NCBI GenBank assembly: GCA_958349075.1
Contig: CATWBR010000002.1
Span: 1-27,681, forward strand
Direction: 5' to 3'
DNA: 27,681 nucleotides
Source of the DNA: an uncultured Clostridium sp.
GTDB lineage: Bacteria > Bacillota > Clostridia > Lachnospirales > Lachnospiraceae
The translations under genes were made by a program, and so were the position numbers. Position 1 is the stretch's first letter. The number at the start of each line of letters is the position of its first letter. Below the pieces are notes generated by a model. That model was not told where the DNA came from, searched no databases, and saw only the letters and a program-made list of their open reading frames with translations. Of the stretch, positions 1-7,772 are shown piece after piece.

Positions 1-55
1 CGAAGGTTGCCGCCCGGCCCCTGGCCTGCAGCCCGCTGGGTTACCGGATGCTCGG

Positions 56-293
56 GGGGGGGAGGACGCTTGTCACGGGCACTACTTGCATCTAAAGCTT
101 AAATATGGAACTGGCAGAATACCAATAGTTTGGTGATGCTTTTATGATTTCTTTTTATTGATTTAATATCGGATATTTTATATTGCTGGTCTATGCCTTT
201 TCCCTTCCTCTAATTGGAGGGAGGTTTGTTTTTAGAGGAAGGTTTATTTTTTATCGGAAACAAGTAGTGGCAGCGGCAAGCGCCCTTCCCCCA
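56..293. repeat. Long imperfect inverted repeat (arms 56-88 and 261-293)
   Basis: Pairing base 88 with 261 outward to 56 with 293 gives 27 Watson-Crick pairs and 2 G-T wobbles in 33 positions. It includes a perfect 9-bp core (CACTACTTG at 80-88, CAAGTAGTG at 261-269) and a 6-bp block (67-72 with 277-282). Weaker similarity seems to continue outward (about 35-50 versus 310-325). That suggests two diverged, oppositely oriented copies of one element that point at each other, rather than a single hairpin. The 170 bases between the arms are AT-rich and hold a terminator-like hairpin. The function is unknown. Confidence 0.6.
203..255 (+). terminator. Possible rho-independent terminator
   Basis: A perfect 11-bp stem (CCTTCCTCTAA at 203-213, TTAGAGGAAGG at 232-242) with an 18-nt loop is followed directly by a T-rich tract (243-252). 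The stem has only moderate GC and the loop is long, so the call is tentative. It would end a + strand transcript that entered from before the window. Confidence 0.4.
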
Positions 294-301
294 TATGACG
301 G

Positions 302-593
302 TGGAGACAGTCAGTGGCGGGTCGGCTATGTCCGGCGCGATAAACCTGCCGCGGAGTCTTCAGTCCATCGATCCCGTACCCGGGGAAGCAGGCAGAATGA
401 ATTGTGCAGGGGACATGGGAGTCCATCAGCACTTAGGCGGCGTAGTCTGACGCCTTAGTGCCTGTTATGCACTCCAAAAGTGCAAACGGTCCCCGGAACA
501 ACTCATTCTGGCCGGATTCCCCCTCACGACAATCTATCCCCGGGACTGAAGACTCAAACCAGCCCTCTCCACGCCGGACATTGCTCACCGGCG
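302..593. ncRNA. Candidate structured RNA with nested stems
   Basis: Several inverted repeats nest as in a folded RNA. P1 is a perfect 13-bp pair (354-366 with 543-555). P2 is GGGGAA 382-387 with TTCCCC 517-522. P3 pairs 393-414 with 489-510 (19 of 22). Inside P3 lie two hairpins: 430-439/451-460 (9 of 10 pairs) and 468-473/479-484 (perfect, 5-nt loop). Outside P1, TGGAGA 302-307 can pair with TCTCCA 566-571, and 572-577/588-593 form a CGCCGG/CCGGCG hairpin. No frame here gives a believable protein. Such pairing is symmetric between strands, so I cannot fix the strand. I do not recognise the family; it lacks a cobalamin B12-box and does not resemble the SRP RNA, tmRNA or RNase P cores that I know. 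Bases 594-639 hold nothing I can name. Confidence 0.45.
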
Positions 594-639
594 CGTCCCT
601 CCTCATTCCACTAATTCTTTTTAATCATACTCCAACCCA

Positions 640-900
640 TCACATCTTTTTCGAATATTTCCCTTTCCCAAACAGCCCTCTAAGCAGAACCACCCATCCC
701 CACGAGACGGACAAAGCCGGAAGGCAGGAAACTGCAATGGCCCTCCATAGGGAGATATCGGTGAAGCAGAGAGGACCAAAAAAGAGAATAAAAACAATTA
801 GCATCATAGAAAAAAGAATGATTTTCTCTTTCCTCGTATTCGGCGGTGTGGTAAAAATGCGTTTCAGGTCGATTTCCACATATGTCACAGATTTTTTCAT
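640..900 (-). CDS. Small hydrophobic membrane protein (hypothetical)
   Basis: This 86-residue frame begins 20 bp after the stop codon of lyase A on the same strand, so it could be the last gene of the BCCT-lyase operon. It has a basic N-terminus, a strongly hydrophobic stretch at about residues 25-47 and a second at about 53-76, then a basic tail, which suggests a two-helix membrane protein. A weak purine-rich ribosome site (GAGAAGAG) lies about 5 nt before the ATG. I recognise no family. It could be a chance frame, but two clean membrane segments and operon placement make it better than the other short frames nearby. Confidence 0.4.
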   Translation of the reverse strand: MKKSVTYVEIDLKRIFTTPPNTRKEKIILFSMMLIVFILFFGPLCFTDISLWRAIAVSCLPALSVSWGWVVLLRGLFGKGKYSKKM

Positions 901-920
901 AGAATCTCTTCTCAGGGCAC

Positions 921-2462
921 TCAGAGCAGTTCTCCCACAGCCTCCTCGGTGATACTCAGGATTTCTCCGCTGTGGATAAACTCTTTCAAATAGCAGATGT
1001 AAGGATGGAAAAACATATCCTTGTTAAGGGCCGGTATGTGCAGGGCCATCTCTTTCAACAAAGCTTCCGTGGCCTTGCCCGGTTTTACACCCTCCTCCAT
1101 AAACTGATGGGCCGCAAATACCGATAAAAGCTCATAGGCGAGAACAGATTCCAGCTTTTCGGCAACGGAGACGGCTTTCTTTGCCGCATTATATCCCATG
1201 GATACATAGTCTTCCTGGTTGCCGCAGGTGGGGATACTGTCGACGGTGGCAGGGGCGGACAGGATTTTCATATCGTTTAGAATAGCTGCCTGGGAATACT
1301 GGGGAACCATCATTCCGCAGTTGAGGCCCGGCTGCCTGACCAGAAACCAGGGGTAACCGGACATATTGCCGTCTATCATGTGGGTGTTCCTGCGCTCGGA
1401 CATCTTGGCGAGCATGGTGGCGGCGATGCAGCCCGAATCCATGGCCAGTCCCACATAGGAAGCGTCACAGTTACAGCTCGAAAGAATATCGGGATCGCTG
1501 ATGTCGGGCCATACAAAGGGGTTGTCATTGCAGGAGTTCAGCTCAACCTCCAAGGTCACTCTTGCGTCTTCCAGTGTTTTTTTAGCAGCGCCGTGAAGCT
1601 GGGGAATGCCGCGCAGCGACAGCGGATCCTGCAGGTGGTGTCCCTGGGCGGAGGCACTGAACGGGGAGTCGGAGAGAAGCTTGCGCACATTTGCGGCAGT
1701 TTCGGCCTGATGGCGGTGAGGCCTCACTTTTGAGACACGTTCATCAAAGGCGGGCAACTGGCCCCTCGATATTTCCAGGGTCATGGCGCCGATAATATCA
1801 GCGGCTTTGGCGGCTTTTTGCATGTCGTACAGGGCCAGGGAAGCCAGGGCGGTGGGGGAGGCCGTCCCTGAGATTAAAGATAGCCCCTCTTTGGATTCCA
1901 AAGTAATCGGTTCCAGCCCGGCCAGTTTAAGCGCTTCGGAGGCCTCCGTCAGGCAACCGCGAAAATACATTTTTCCGGCGCCGTACAGGGTTCTGGCCAG
2001 ATGGGCTTCCGTACAAAGATAGCCTACGGAACCTTCTCTCGGAGCCCAGGGAGTCAGCCCGCGGTTCAGAAATTCCCGGTACATTTCGAGCACTTCAAGA
2101 CGCACCCCGCTGTAACCGCTGCCCAGGTTTTGAAGCACCGCGACCATGACGGCGCGCGACTGTTCGATGGTGTAGGGTTCCCCTATGGAGGTTGCGGAAG
2201 CCTCGATGACATTTTTCTGGAGCAGGGACGTCTCTTCCGGCGAGATGAGCTTGTCGCACAGAATGCCGAAACCGGTGGTAATACCGTACATGACACGTTT
2301 TTCCCGTGTCCATTTTTCAACAAGCGCTCTGGCGGTGTTTACCCTGTTTTTGTATGCTTCGGAGAACTCTACAGTGGCATGAAACCTTGCGATCGCCACC
2401 AGCTCATCCAGTGTCATTCTGTCTCCGAGTATTACGGATTTAATTTTATTAGCAGTATTCAT
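921..2462 (-). CDS. Aromatic amino acid lyase-family protein lacking the MIO motif (lyase A; predicted betaine lyase)
   Basis: This 513-residue protein belongs to the HAL/PAL family (PF00221-type fold). The catalytic-Tyr loop YGITTGFG is at 59-66, GSVG at 144-147, KEGLSLISGT at 191-200, QDPLSLRGIPQLHG at 278-291 and the NQEDYVSMG segment at 415-423. Family members that release ammonia have Ala-Ser-Gly after GSVG, which cyclises to the MIO electrophile. Here the stretch is YLCTE followed by the conserved AH, about 3 residues shorter, so no MIO can form. Three HAL substrate-site residues are also changed: the His after LQ.N is Ser89, the Asn of the NGT motif is Ser198, and the Tyr of QDPY is Leu281. 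The Arg (284) and Glu (417) remain. Ergothionase, as I recall it, is a HAL homologue without MIO that eliminates trimethylamine. With a BCCT gene just upstream, a trimethylammonium-betaine lyase is the best guess; the substrate is unknown. GGAGGAAA lies 5 nt before the ATG. Confidence 0.85.
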   Translation of the reverse strand: MNTANKIKSVILGDRMTLDELVAIARFHATVEFSEAYKNRVNTARALVEKWTREKRVMYGITTGFGILCDKLISPEETSLLQKNVIEASATSIGEPYTIEQSRAVMVAVLQNLGSGYSGVRLEVLEMYREFLNRGLTPWAPREGSVGYLCTEAHLARTLYGAGKMYFRGCLTEASEALKLAGLEPITLESKEGLSLISGTASPTALASLALYDMQKAAKAADIIGAMTLEISRGQLPAFDERVSKVRPHRHQAETAANVRKLLSDSPFSASAQGHHLQDPLSLRGIPQLHGAAKKTLEDARVTLEVELNSCNDNPFVWPDISDPDILSSCNCDASYVGLAMDSGCIAATMLAKMSERRNTHMIDGNMSGYPWFLVRQPGLNCGMMVPQYSQAAILNDMKILSAPATVDSIPTCGNQEDYVSMGYNAAKKAVSVAEKLESVLAYELLSVFAAHQFMEEGVKPGKATEALLKEMALHIPALNKDMFFHPYICYLKEFIHSGEILSITEEAVGELL

Positions 2463-2504
2463 AAGTTTCCTCCAATGTTACTAATGATGTTTATATATCA
2501 GGAC

Positions 2505-2573
2505 CGGCGCGTTCAAACGGCAAGTTTAATCGGCGCGTTCAACCGGCAAGTTCAACCGGTAAGTTCTAACCGG
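2505..2573. repeat. Tandem 13-bp repeat between lyase A and the BCCT gene
   Basis: About five head-to-tail copies of a 13-bp unit are visible (CGGCAAGTTCAAC and variants). They start at 2505, 2518, 2531, 2544 and 2557, the last being 14 bp, and are followed by a further CGG. Units alternate CGGCGCGTTCAA-type and CGGCAAGTT-type, so the array also reads as a 26-bp duplication (2505-2530 and 2531-2556, 23 of 26 identical). The last copy covers the BCCT stop codon (2566-2568). It sits in the operon's intergenic space and could have grown by slippage; no function can be read. Confidence 0.7.
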
Positions 2574-4221
2574 CCGCCCCGGTATTCGTATGGATATCGG
2601 TCTCCGGTTCCGCATTCATTTGCGTCTCTTCCCCGCTGTCCGCGTCTACTATATCCTTCTGCGTATTTTTGTCGAAAAAGAATACCTTAATCGTAGAAAA
2701 AATTTGAAGGATAAATACGCCAAGGACGGCAAAGGCGCCGCAGGCTGATAAATATTTTACTCCGTTAATTCCCTGTTCTCCGCCGCCGAAGGCTACCATG
2801 ATGGCGGCTATCAGTCCGATGGTAACTCCCCAGAGGACTTTCTGCCAGAGGGCGGGTTCCTCATCATGTCTGGCGCCCTTGGTGCAGACGGCCGCGATCG
2901 TGGTGGACATAGTGTCGGCCGTGGTGGCAAATGCGGCTATCAGGGTTATCATAACCACAGGGATAATAAGAAATCCCAGGGGAACGGCCTTTAAGAATTC
3001 CCATAGCCCGGCCATTGCGCCGTTTGCTTGGATTGCGGCCACCAGATCGACCTTCCCCGACATCTGCCAGTTAAGAGCGGTACCGCCCCATACGGCAAAC
3101 CACACGCCGCCGAAGACGGAAGGGAGAATCCAGTTGATGACGAGGAACTGCCGGACCGTTCTGCCGTAGGCGATCATGGCAAAAAAGATTCCCATCAGAG
3201 GGGCATATGCGATCCACATGGCCCAGGCGTACATGGTCCACCACATAACGAGAGGTTTTCCTCCTGCCAGGTAGGGATCAAATCCCCAGGTCCAGAAATG
3301 ATCCATCCATTCGCCGATGCCTACGTTGGCAAGGTTCATAATGTAGAGCGTGGGACCGATGATGAAAAGGACCAACAGCAGGATATAGAAAATTTTTGAG
3401 GTAAGACCTGCCAGCCATTTGATTCCCTTATCCAGGCCGGATACGGAGGCAATCGTAAAGGTAACGGTGATGACTGCGGCCAGAAGGAACCATAAAACCG
3501 GCCCCTGAGGAATGCCGTAAACGGCGTGGAGCCCGCTGCCAATCAGCGCAAGTCCGGCTCCCAGGGAGGCGGCAAGGCCGAGTCCGATGGAGAGCACGGA
3601 AAGCGTATCCACCAGCCCTCTAAAGAATCCCTTTGTAACGGCATCGCCAAACAGGGGAATCAGGGAGGCTGAGACGGACAGTTCTTTCTGACGGTTAAAA
3701 TACATGTAGGCGATGATTAAACCCGATAAAGCATACATCGCGTAAGGGATAAACGTCCAGTGGTAAAAGACCCTTCCCATGGAAAAAAACGCCGCTTTGT
3801 CGGTAAAAGGTTCGATGCCCATTCCACTCAGTTCACCCCACACATCGCCGTAATATACAAGCACTTCATTTACCCCGTATGTGATAAGGCCCGTAGCGAT
3901 TCCTCCCGTCAGCGTCATAGCGAACCAGCTCCCGAAGGAGTACTTGGCCTTGGCGTTCGGGCCGCCGAAACGGATTTTCCCATACTTTGAAAATGTCAGT
4001 ATGGCGATGAGGAATAAGGTGGTTATTGCAACTGCCTGATAGAGCCAGGCGAAGTTGTCCAGCGACCAGGTAAAGATGCCCTGGGCAATTGAGGTAAGCC
4101 ATTCATTGTTAATCATTCCGATTACGGCCGAGCCGCACAGAATAATAAAACAGGGGATAAAAACACCGAGGTTCACGGCTCTTTTTGGTTCCTTCGACTT
4201 ATTCATAGTACTGTTGTACAA
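2566..4221 (-). CDS. BCCT-family betaine/carnitine/choline-type transporter
   Basis: This 551-residue membrane protein has about 12 hydrophobic segments and BCCT hallmarks. In the fourth-helix region it has FYHWTFIPYAMYALSG (about 152-167), matching the aromatic box of BetP-like carriers. In the eighth-helix region it has MWWTMYAWAMWIAYAPLMG (326-344) followed by the cytoplasmic Y-G-R-T (352-355). The family moves quaternary-ammonium compounds by Na+ or H+ symport or by precursor/product exchange. The gene is first behind a sigma-54 promoter and is followed by lyase A, so it probably imports that enzyme's substrate or exchanges it for the product. The start is uncertain. The listed one is TTG (4219-4221), with GGGAG 4 nt before it; an in-frame ATG at 4204-4206 has no good ribosome site, and a strong AAAGGAGGG lies 17 nt before the TTG. 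The C-terminal tail is acidic and hydrophilic. Confidence 0.9.
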   Translation of the reverse strand: MYNSTMNKSKEPKRAVNLGVFIPCFIILCGSAVIGMINNEWLTSIAQGIFTWSLDNFAWLYQAVAITTLFLIAILTFSKYGKIRFGGPNAKAKYSFGSWFAMTLTGGIATGLITYGVNEVLVYYGDVWGELSGMGIEPFTDKAAFFSMGRVFYHWTFIPYAMYALSGLIIAYMYFNRQKELSVSASLIPLFGDAVTKGFFRGLVDTLSVLSIGLGLAASLGAGLALIGSGLHAVYGIPQGPVLWFLLAAVITVTFTIASVSGLDKGIKWLAGLTSKIFYILLLVLFIIGPTLYIMNLANVGIGEWMDHFWTWGFDPYLAGGKPLVMWWTMYAWAMWIAYAPLMGIFFAMIAYGRTVRQFLVINWILPSVFGGVWFAVWGGTALNWQMSGKVDLVAAIQANGAMAGLWEFLKAVPLGFLIIPVVMITLIAAFATTADTMSTTIAAVCTKGARHDEEPALWQKVLWGVTIGLIAAIMVAFGGGEQGINGVKYLSACGAFAVLGVFILQIFSTIKVFFFDKNTQKDIVDADSGEETQMNAEPETDIHTNTGAAG

Positions 4222-4286
4222 AACGCTCCCGTTCTGTACCCTCCTTTCTGTAAAAACATGTGATTGGTTGTATGCACTATATTAAA

Positions 4287-4301
4287 GCAAGGAGCGTGCC
4301 A
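4287..4301 (-). promoter_or_regulatory. Sigma-54 (-24/-12) promoter of the BCCT-lyase A operon
   Basis: Read on the minus strand the site is TGGCACGCTCCTTGC, with GG and GC separated by exactly 10 bases. It matches the RpoN consensus closely. Transcription should start about 12 nt past the GC, near 4276, leaving a leader of about 55 nt. The divergent sigma-54 activator gene at 4626 is the expected partner. The promoter of module B at 16393 is almost the same sequence. Confidence 0.9.
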
Positions 4302-4424
4302 GTTTTTTACTGTCTGTTTTGGAACGGACGGAACGTCGAAGGGGACTAAAAACATCAAATTTGACTTCCAAAGCACAAAATATGGCCCAAAAAACACTGA
4401 GAAAGATAAAAATGAAAAAACAGA

Positions 4425-4462
4425 TGCAATGCTATATTGCACCAACGCATTTATAAATTGCA
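4425..4462. promoter_or_regulatory. Tandem 17-bp operators, predicted activator binding sites (module A)
   Basis: The first site, 4425-4441, is the perfect palindrome TGCAATGCTATATTGCA. The second, 4446-4462, is CGCATTTATAAATTGCA, one half-site base off the pattern TGCA-N9-TGCA. The sites start 21 bp apart, about two helical turns, and lie about 125-160 bp upstream of the sigma-54 -24 element, the normal place for enhancer sites. Module B has the same 17-bp pattern, also as a tandem pair. A weak sigma-A-like promoter for the activator gene (TTGACT 4468-4473, 17 bp, TACTTT 4491-4496) begins 5 bp past the second site, so the activator may also control itself. Confidence 0.6.
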
Positions 4463-4625
4463 CTCAATTGACTTCACTGCCAAAGTGTGTTACTTTAATT
4501 TTAATCGATAAGCGTGAAAGAGAGTAGCAGTTTTTTTAGTTTCAGAAAAAATGCGGAAGGGAGTGTTCCTGTTCATGGCGAAGCCGTCTGGGAAAACGGA
4601 TACGTGAACGGCAGCGAAGGGGAAT

Positions 4626-6281
4626 ATGGGGAGAATAGCAGATATGATACTCAGGACGGATGGAGACGGAAACGTGTTGAGGATTGTCTGGGAAAGCAGG
4701 AGACTGGAAAAAGTTTATTCCGAGAAGTGGAGCGGTTTTACGGGACAGAAGCTTTCCTCCGTTTTCCAGGGAGAGACGAAGGCGGATGAGGGAGAATTTT
4801 ACTGGGAAAAAGAGAAATTTCTGTACCTTCGTCTTGGCTGCACCGGAGGGCAGAAGGTTTATCTTTTGAAAAAATCGGACAGTAAAGAGTACCTTTATGA
4901 GGAGGCTCTGAACTGTATCCACGAGGGAATTCAGATTTATGATGAGAACGGGGATGTTATCTTCCTGAATTCCTGCAGCCGCAAAATCTCTTCTATACCT
5001 GCGGACGAGGAGCTGGAAGGGCAGAACCTGTTTGACCTGTATAATTATTCCAGGGAAATCAGTACGGTTATGACATCGCTGAAGATTAAGGCCCCTGTCA
5101 TTAACAGAATATGGTCGTTCCAGACGGCAACGGGGAAGAATATCCGTACGGCGAATTCGGCATACCCTGTTTTTAAAGAGGGGAAATTGATTGGCAGCGT
5201 TGCATTTGAGCAGGACGTTAATATAGCGGGCCGGTATATCTCGGAGATGGAATCAATACGCAAGTCTCTGGAAGAGAACGGGGCCTCCCGTGACTGCTCC
5301 GGGAATTTTTCAGGCTATTCCTTCAACCACATTATCGGAAAGGGGGAGAAGCTGCAGAGTGCGGTCAGACTGGCTAAAAAGGTGGCCCCCAGGGAATGCA
5401 CGGTGCTGCTGAACGGCGAGACGGGAACTGGAAAAGAGATTTTTGCCCAGAGCATCCACCGGGAAAGTTCGCGCAGGAAAAAGAAGTTTCTGCCCATTAA
5501 CTGCGCAGCCATACCCGATACGTTAATTGAAAGCCTGCTCTTTGGAACTAAGAAGGGAAGCTTTACCGGCAGTGTGGAACAGGCCGGATACTTTGAGGAA
5601 GCGAACGGCGGAACGCTGTTTCTGGACGAGCTCAACTCCATGAGCATGGCGATGCAGTCTAAACTTCTGCGTGTTATCCAGGAAGGGACGTTTCGCAGAG
5701 TGGGAGGGACGAAGGATATTCCTTTCGATGTGCGGATTATTTCTTCGTGCAACGAAAACCCCTATACCCTGCTTGAGAAGAATTTACTGCGCAAGGATCT
5801 TTTTTACCGTCTGTCCACAATCGCGATCAATCTTCCTCCACTCAGGGAGCATCCGGAAGATATCGAAGAGCTGGTTTATTATTATATCGGACAGAATTCA
5901 TTCACCTATGCGAAAGCACTCCGCCATATAAGCCCCGAGGTGGTGGAGCGGCTCATCTCGTATAACTGGCCGGGAAACGTGAGGGAGCTGTTTCACGTTC
6001 TGGACTATGTGCTGAATGTGATCGACGATGATACAATCCGCCCGGAACACCTGCCGGACTTTCTTTTTACGGAGACGAAAGAGGAAGGGAAAGCTTTGCC
6101 TGCAATGCAGCAGGAATATGCACATCAGACGCTCCAGGAGACTATGGATGAATTTGAAGGGGAGGTGCTCCGGCTGGCGCTGAAAGAGTATAACTACAAT
6201 ATTACGCAGACCGCCCAGGCGCTTGGAATCCACCGGCAGGGGCTGCAGTACCGTATTAAAAAGTATGGCATTATAATCTAA
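4626..6281 (+). CDS. RocR-type sigma-54-dependent transcriptional activator (module A)
   Basis: This 551-residue enhancer-binding protein has an N-terminal sensory part with a PAS-like domain (about 88-205) and a central AAA+ domain. Walker A is GETGTGKE (264-271), the sigma-54 contact loop is GSFTGS (311-316; usual GAFTGA, with the key F and T kept) and Walker B is LFLDEL (331-336). A Fis-type helix-turn-helix sits at the very C-terminus (about 522-551). It should sense a small molecule and open the sigma-54 promoter of the divergent BCCT-lyase operon. The N-terminus aligns residue for residue with the module B activator (both reach a TD-x-x-G motif at 11-15), which supports the ATG at 4626. 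GAAGGGG lies unusually close, about 3 nt upstream. A strong terminator follows. Confidence 0.92.
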   Translation: MGRIADMILRTDGDGNVLRIVWESRRLEKVYSEKWSGFTGQKLSSVFQGETKADEGEFYWEKEKFLYLRLGCTGGQKVYLLKKSDSKEYLYEEALNCIHEGIQIYDENGDVIFLNSCSRKISSIPADEELEGQNLFDLYNYSREISTVMTSLKIKAPVINRIWSFQTATGKNIRTANSAYPVFKEGKLIGSVAFEQDVNIAGRYISEMESIRKSLEENGASRDCSGNFSGYSFNHIIGKGEKLQSAVRLAKKVAPRECTVLLNGETGTGKEIFAQSIHRESSRRKKKFLPINCAAIPDTLIESLLFGTKKGSFTGSVEQAGYFEEANGGTLFLDELNSMSMAMQSKLLRVIQEGTFRRVGGTKDIPFDVRIISSCNENPYTLLEKNLLRKDLFYRLSTIAINLPPLREHPEDIEELVYYYIGQNSFTYAKALRHISPEVVERLISYNWPGNVRELFHVLDYVLNVIDDDTIRPEHLPDFLFTETKEEGKALPAMQQEYAHQTLQETMDEFEGEVLRLALKEYNYNITQTAQALGIHRQGLQYRIKKYGIII

Positions 6282-6283
6282 AA

Positions 6284-6326
6284 AAGGACTGCCGGCGGCA
6301 GATTTACCATCTGCGCGGCAGTCCTT
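6284..6326. terminator. Bidirectional rho-independent terminator
   Basis: The stem is AAGGACTGCC (6284-6293) with GGCAGTCCTT (6317-6326). It continues inward with GCAGAT/ATCTGC across a small bulge. Runs of A before and T after let it work for both converging genes, the activator ending at 6281 and the minus-strand gene ending at 6343. Confidence 0.9.
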
Positions 6327-6342
6327 CTACGTTTGTTTTAAA

Positions 6343-6801
6343 TTAACTCTTTTTCTCGCTCTTATCTTTCCTAAAACGGGCGAAGAATCCCTTTTTCTTT
6401 GGAATCGGCGGGATTCCACCGCGGACGCTCTTGACATCCGTTATGTACAGGCCGCTGATTACAACCTTGGCTTCTGTCTTTACAGGGAGCTGTAAAAATG
6501 CCTTGTCATCTGCAATAAGTGTTAAGACCTTTGGTCCAACCTTTGCCTTGACAATCGGGAGCTTGGCTCTTTTCATATACCAGGGAGTCTGATCGATTAC
6601 CGTCTTGGGAAGACCGGACTCTTTAACTTTCAGCTTCTTCTTATCAATAACGAGAATCGAAACCGTCTGTTTTGCAGCTTCCATCATGGTCTGCTGCTCT
6701 GCCTGACGCTTTTCCATCTTCCTGCCGAAGTAATAAAGTACTGCCAGAGCGATGACTGCAATGACCAGGATGATGAGCACTACGTTCAGAATTGTCTGCA
6801 T
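6343..6801 (-). CDS. Hypothetical protein with one N-terminal membrane anchor
   Basis: This 152-residue protein has one hydrophobic helix at residues 4-25, then a charged segment and a basic domain (about 45-135) with many Val, Ile and Lys residues that looks beta-rich. The tail is highly basic (KKKGFFARFRKDKSEKKS). GGAGG lies 8 nt before the ATG, and a good sigma-A promoter sits upstream (6928-6956), so it is very probably expressed as a single gene. I do not recognise the family. It may be a membrane-tethered cytoplasmic protein; no function can be assigned. Confidence 0.75.
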   Translation of the reverse strand: MQTILNVVLIILVIAVIALAVLYYFGRKMEKRQAEQQTMMEAAKQTVSILVIDKKKLKVKESGLPKTVIDQTPWYMKRAKLPIVKAKVGPKVLTLIADDKAFLQLPVKTEAKVVISGLYITDVKSVRGGIPPIPKKKGFFARFRKDKSEKKS

Positions 6802-6927
6802 AAAAATACCTCCGTAAATTATAGCGGTGGGATATGGCGAAGATAAAAGCGACAGGAAAACAACCCCTTTCCGTTGAAAACCACAGCCTGTCCTTAAACA
6901 CCATAAAAAATAACCGCACTTATCGCT

Positions 6928-6956
6928 ATTATAGCATCAGAAGGTGGAATTGGCAA
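6928..6956 (-). promoter_or_regulatory. Sigma-A promoter of the 152-residue protein gene
   Basis: On the minus strand TTGCCA (6951-6956) and a perfect TATAAT (6928-6933) are 17 bp apart. The leader to the ATG at 6801 is about 120 nt. The region overlaps no other gene. Confidence 0.8.
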
Positions 6957-6980
6957 GGAAAATAAGACCGCCACAACTTA

Positions 6981-7772
6981 TCACACATCCCTGTTAGCCA
7001 CAAGCTGGCTCATTGCAGAACGCAGTATAATGCTCTCCATATTTTTATCTTTATACGGTGTTTTCTCGGGACAGAGGGGTTCGCGGACGGCGCAGAGCCT
7101 TTGTTCCAGCTCTTTGAAATGGGTATACAGCGTCTCACCGTGCTTGGCCTGATGGAAAGAAACCAGGAGCTCATCGAGCTGCACGGTGAAGTAATCGAAC
7201 AGCGTTTCATTGACCTTTTTTATTATATTGCAGGTGGACTCGATGGAGACTACGCGTTTAGCGCCAATTGTCATCACATTTTCCCGCAGATATTCCCTGT
7301 ATTTTTCCGACCACAGCACGGCGTCCAGAATCCTGTCCACCCCGATGATATATTCCGCCTCCGACAGATAGTGCGTTAAAACCTCTTCTGAAAGTGAGGC
7401 ATAGGGGACCGGGATATAGTGATACTGGTTCAGCCCCATCTCACAGCAGCGGCCAATCAGGGAATCGATATAGGGCTGCCGGTTGTTAAAGACATAGATA
7501 TCCGAGCCGGCCGGTACGGAGGTTATCTGCAGATAAAACTGGACGGAGGGCTGCATATCCAGCAGAACCACTTTCTCCGGGCTGATATGGCGCAGGATAT
7601 GGGGCATCTGTGACTGGTTGCATACGTAGAGAACCCCGTCCGTCCTTGCCGTCAGCTCGCCGAGAGGGCAGGCATACACCGGGATATAGTCCTGTAATAT
7701 CGAAGTGAGCGCATCTTTCAGTTCATCCGCCAGAATCTGGTTACTGCCCACAGTATATAATTTATACGTCAT
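6981..7772 (-). CDS. Unrecognised 263-residue cytoplasmic protein coupled to the LysR gene
   Basis: The chosen start is the ATG at 7770-7772, preceded by GGGAGG. The frame stays open further upstream (to 7946), but that extension lies inside the LysR gene. The ATG overlaps the LysR stop by 11 bp (ATGACGTATAA), so the two are likely translationally coupled. The protein (MTYKLYTVGSNQIL...) has no signal or membrane segment. Its first half looks alpha/beta (hydrophobic strands near 45-52, 67-73 and 90-97). The middle has a GLNQYHYIPVPY motif (about 112-123) and EYIIGVD (about 138-144). It resembles a ligand-binding or sensor domain more than an enzyme I know, but this is only an impression. It probably serves the LysR regulator or the pathway that LysR controls. 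Confidence 0.75.
   Translation of the reverse strand: MTYKLYTVGSNQILADELKDALTSILQDYIPVYACPLGELTARTDGVLYVCNQSQMPHILRHISPEKVVLLDMQPSVQFYLQITSVPAGSDIYVFNNRQPYIDSLIGRCCEMGLNQYHYIPVPYASLSEEVLTHYLSEAEYIIGVDRILDAVLWSEKYREYLRENVMTIGAKRVVSIESTCNIIKKVNETLFDYFTVQLDELLVSFHQAKHGETLYTHFKELEQRLCAVREPLCPEKTPYKDKNMESIILRSAMSQLVANRDV

Noticed and set aside
250..350. Minus-strand likeness to a cobalamin riboswitch (CCCGCCACTG followed by GGGAAGG).
   Set aside because: No B12-box (AGYCAGGAGACC-type) follows, the upstream core does not fit, and the stems seen are better explained by other pairings.
183..952. Two long + strand open frames (183-458 and 458-952).
   Set aside because: Low-complexity, Arg/Pro/Ser-rich translations with no ribosome site or family likeness. 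They run through the nested stem region and, in part, the opposite-strand lyase end.
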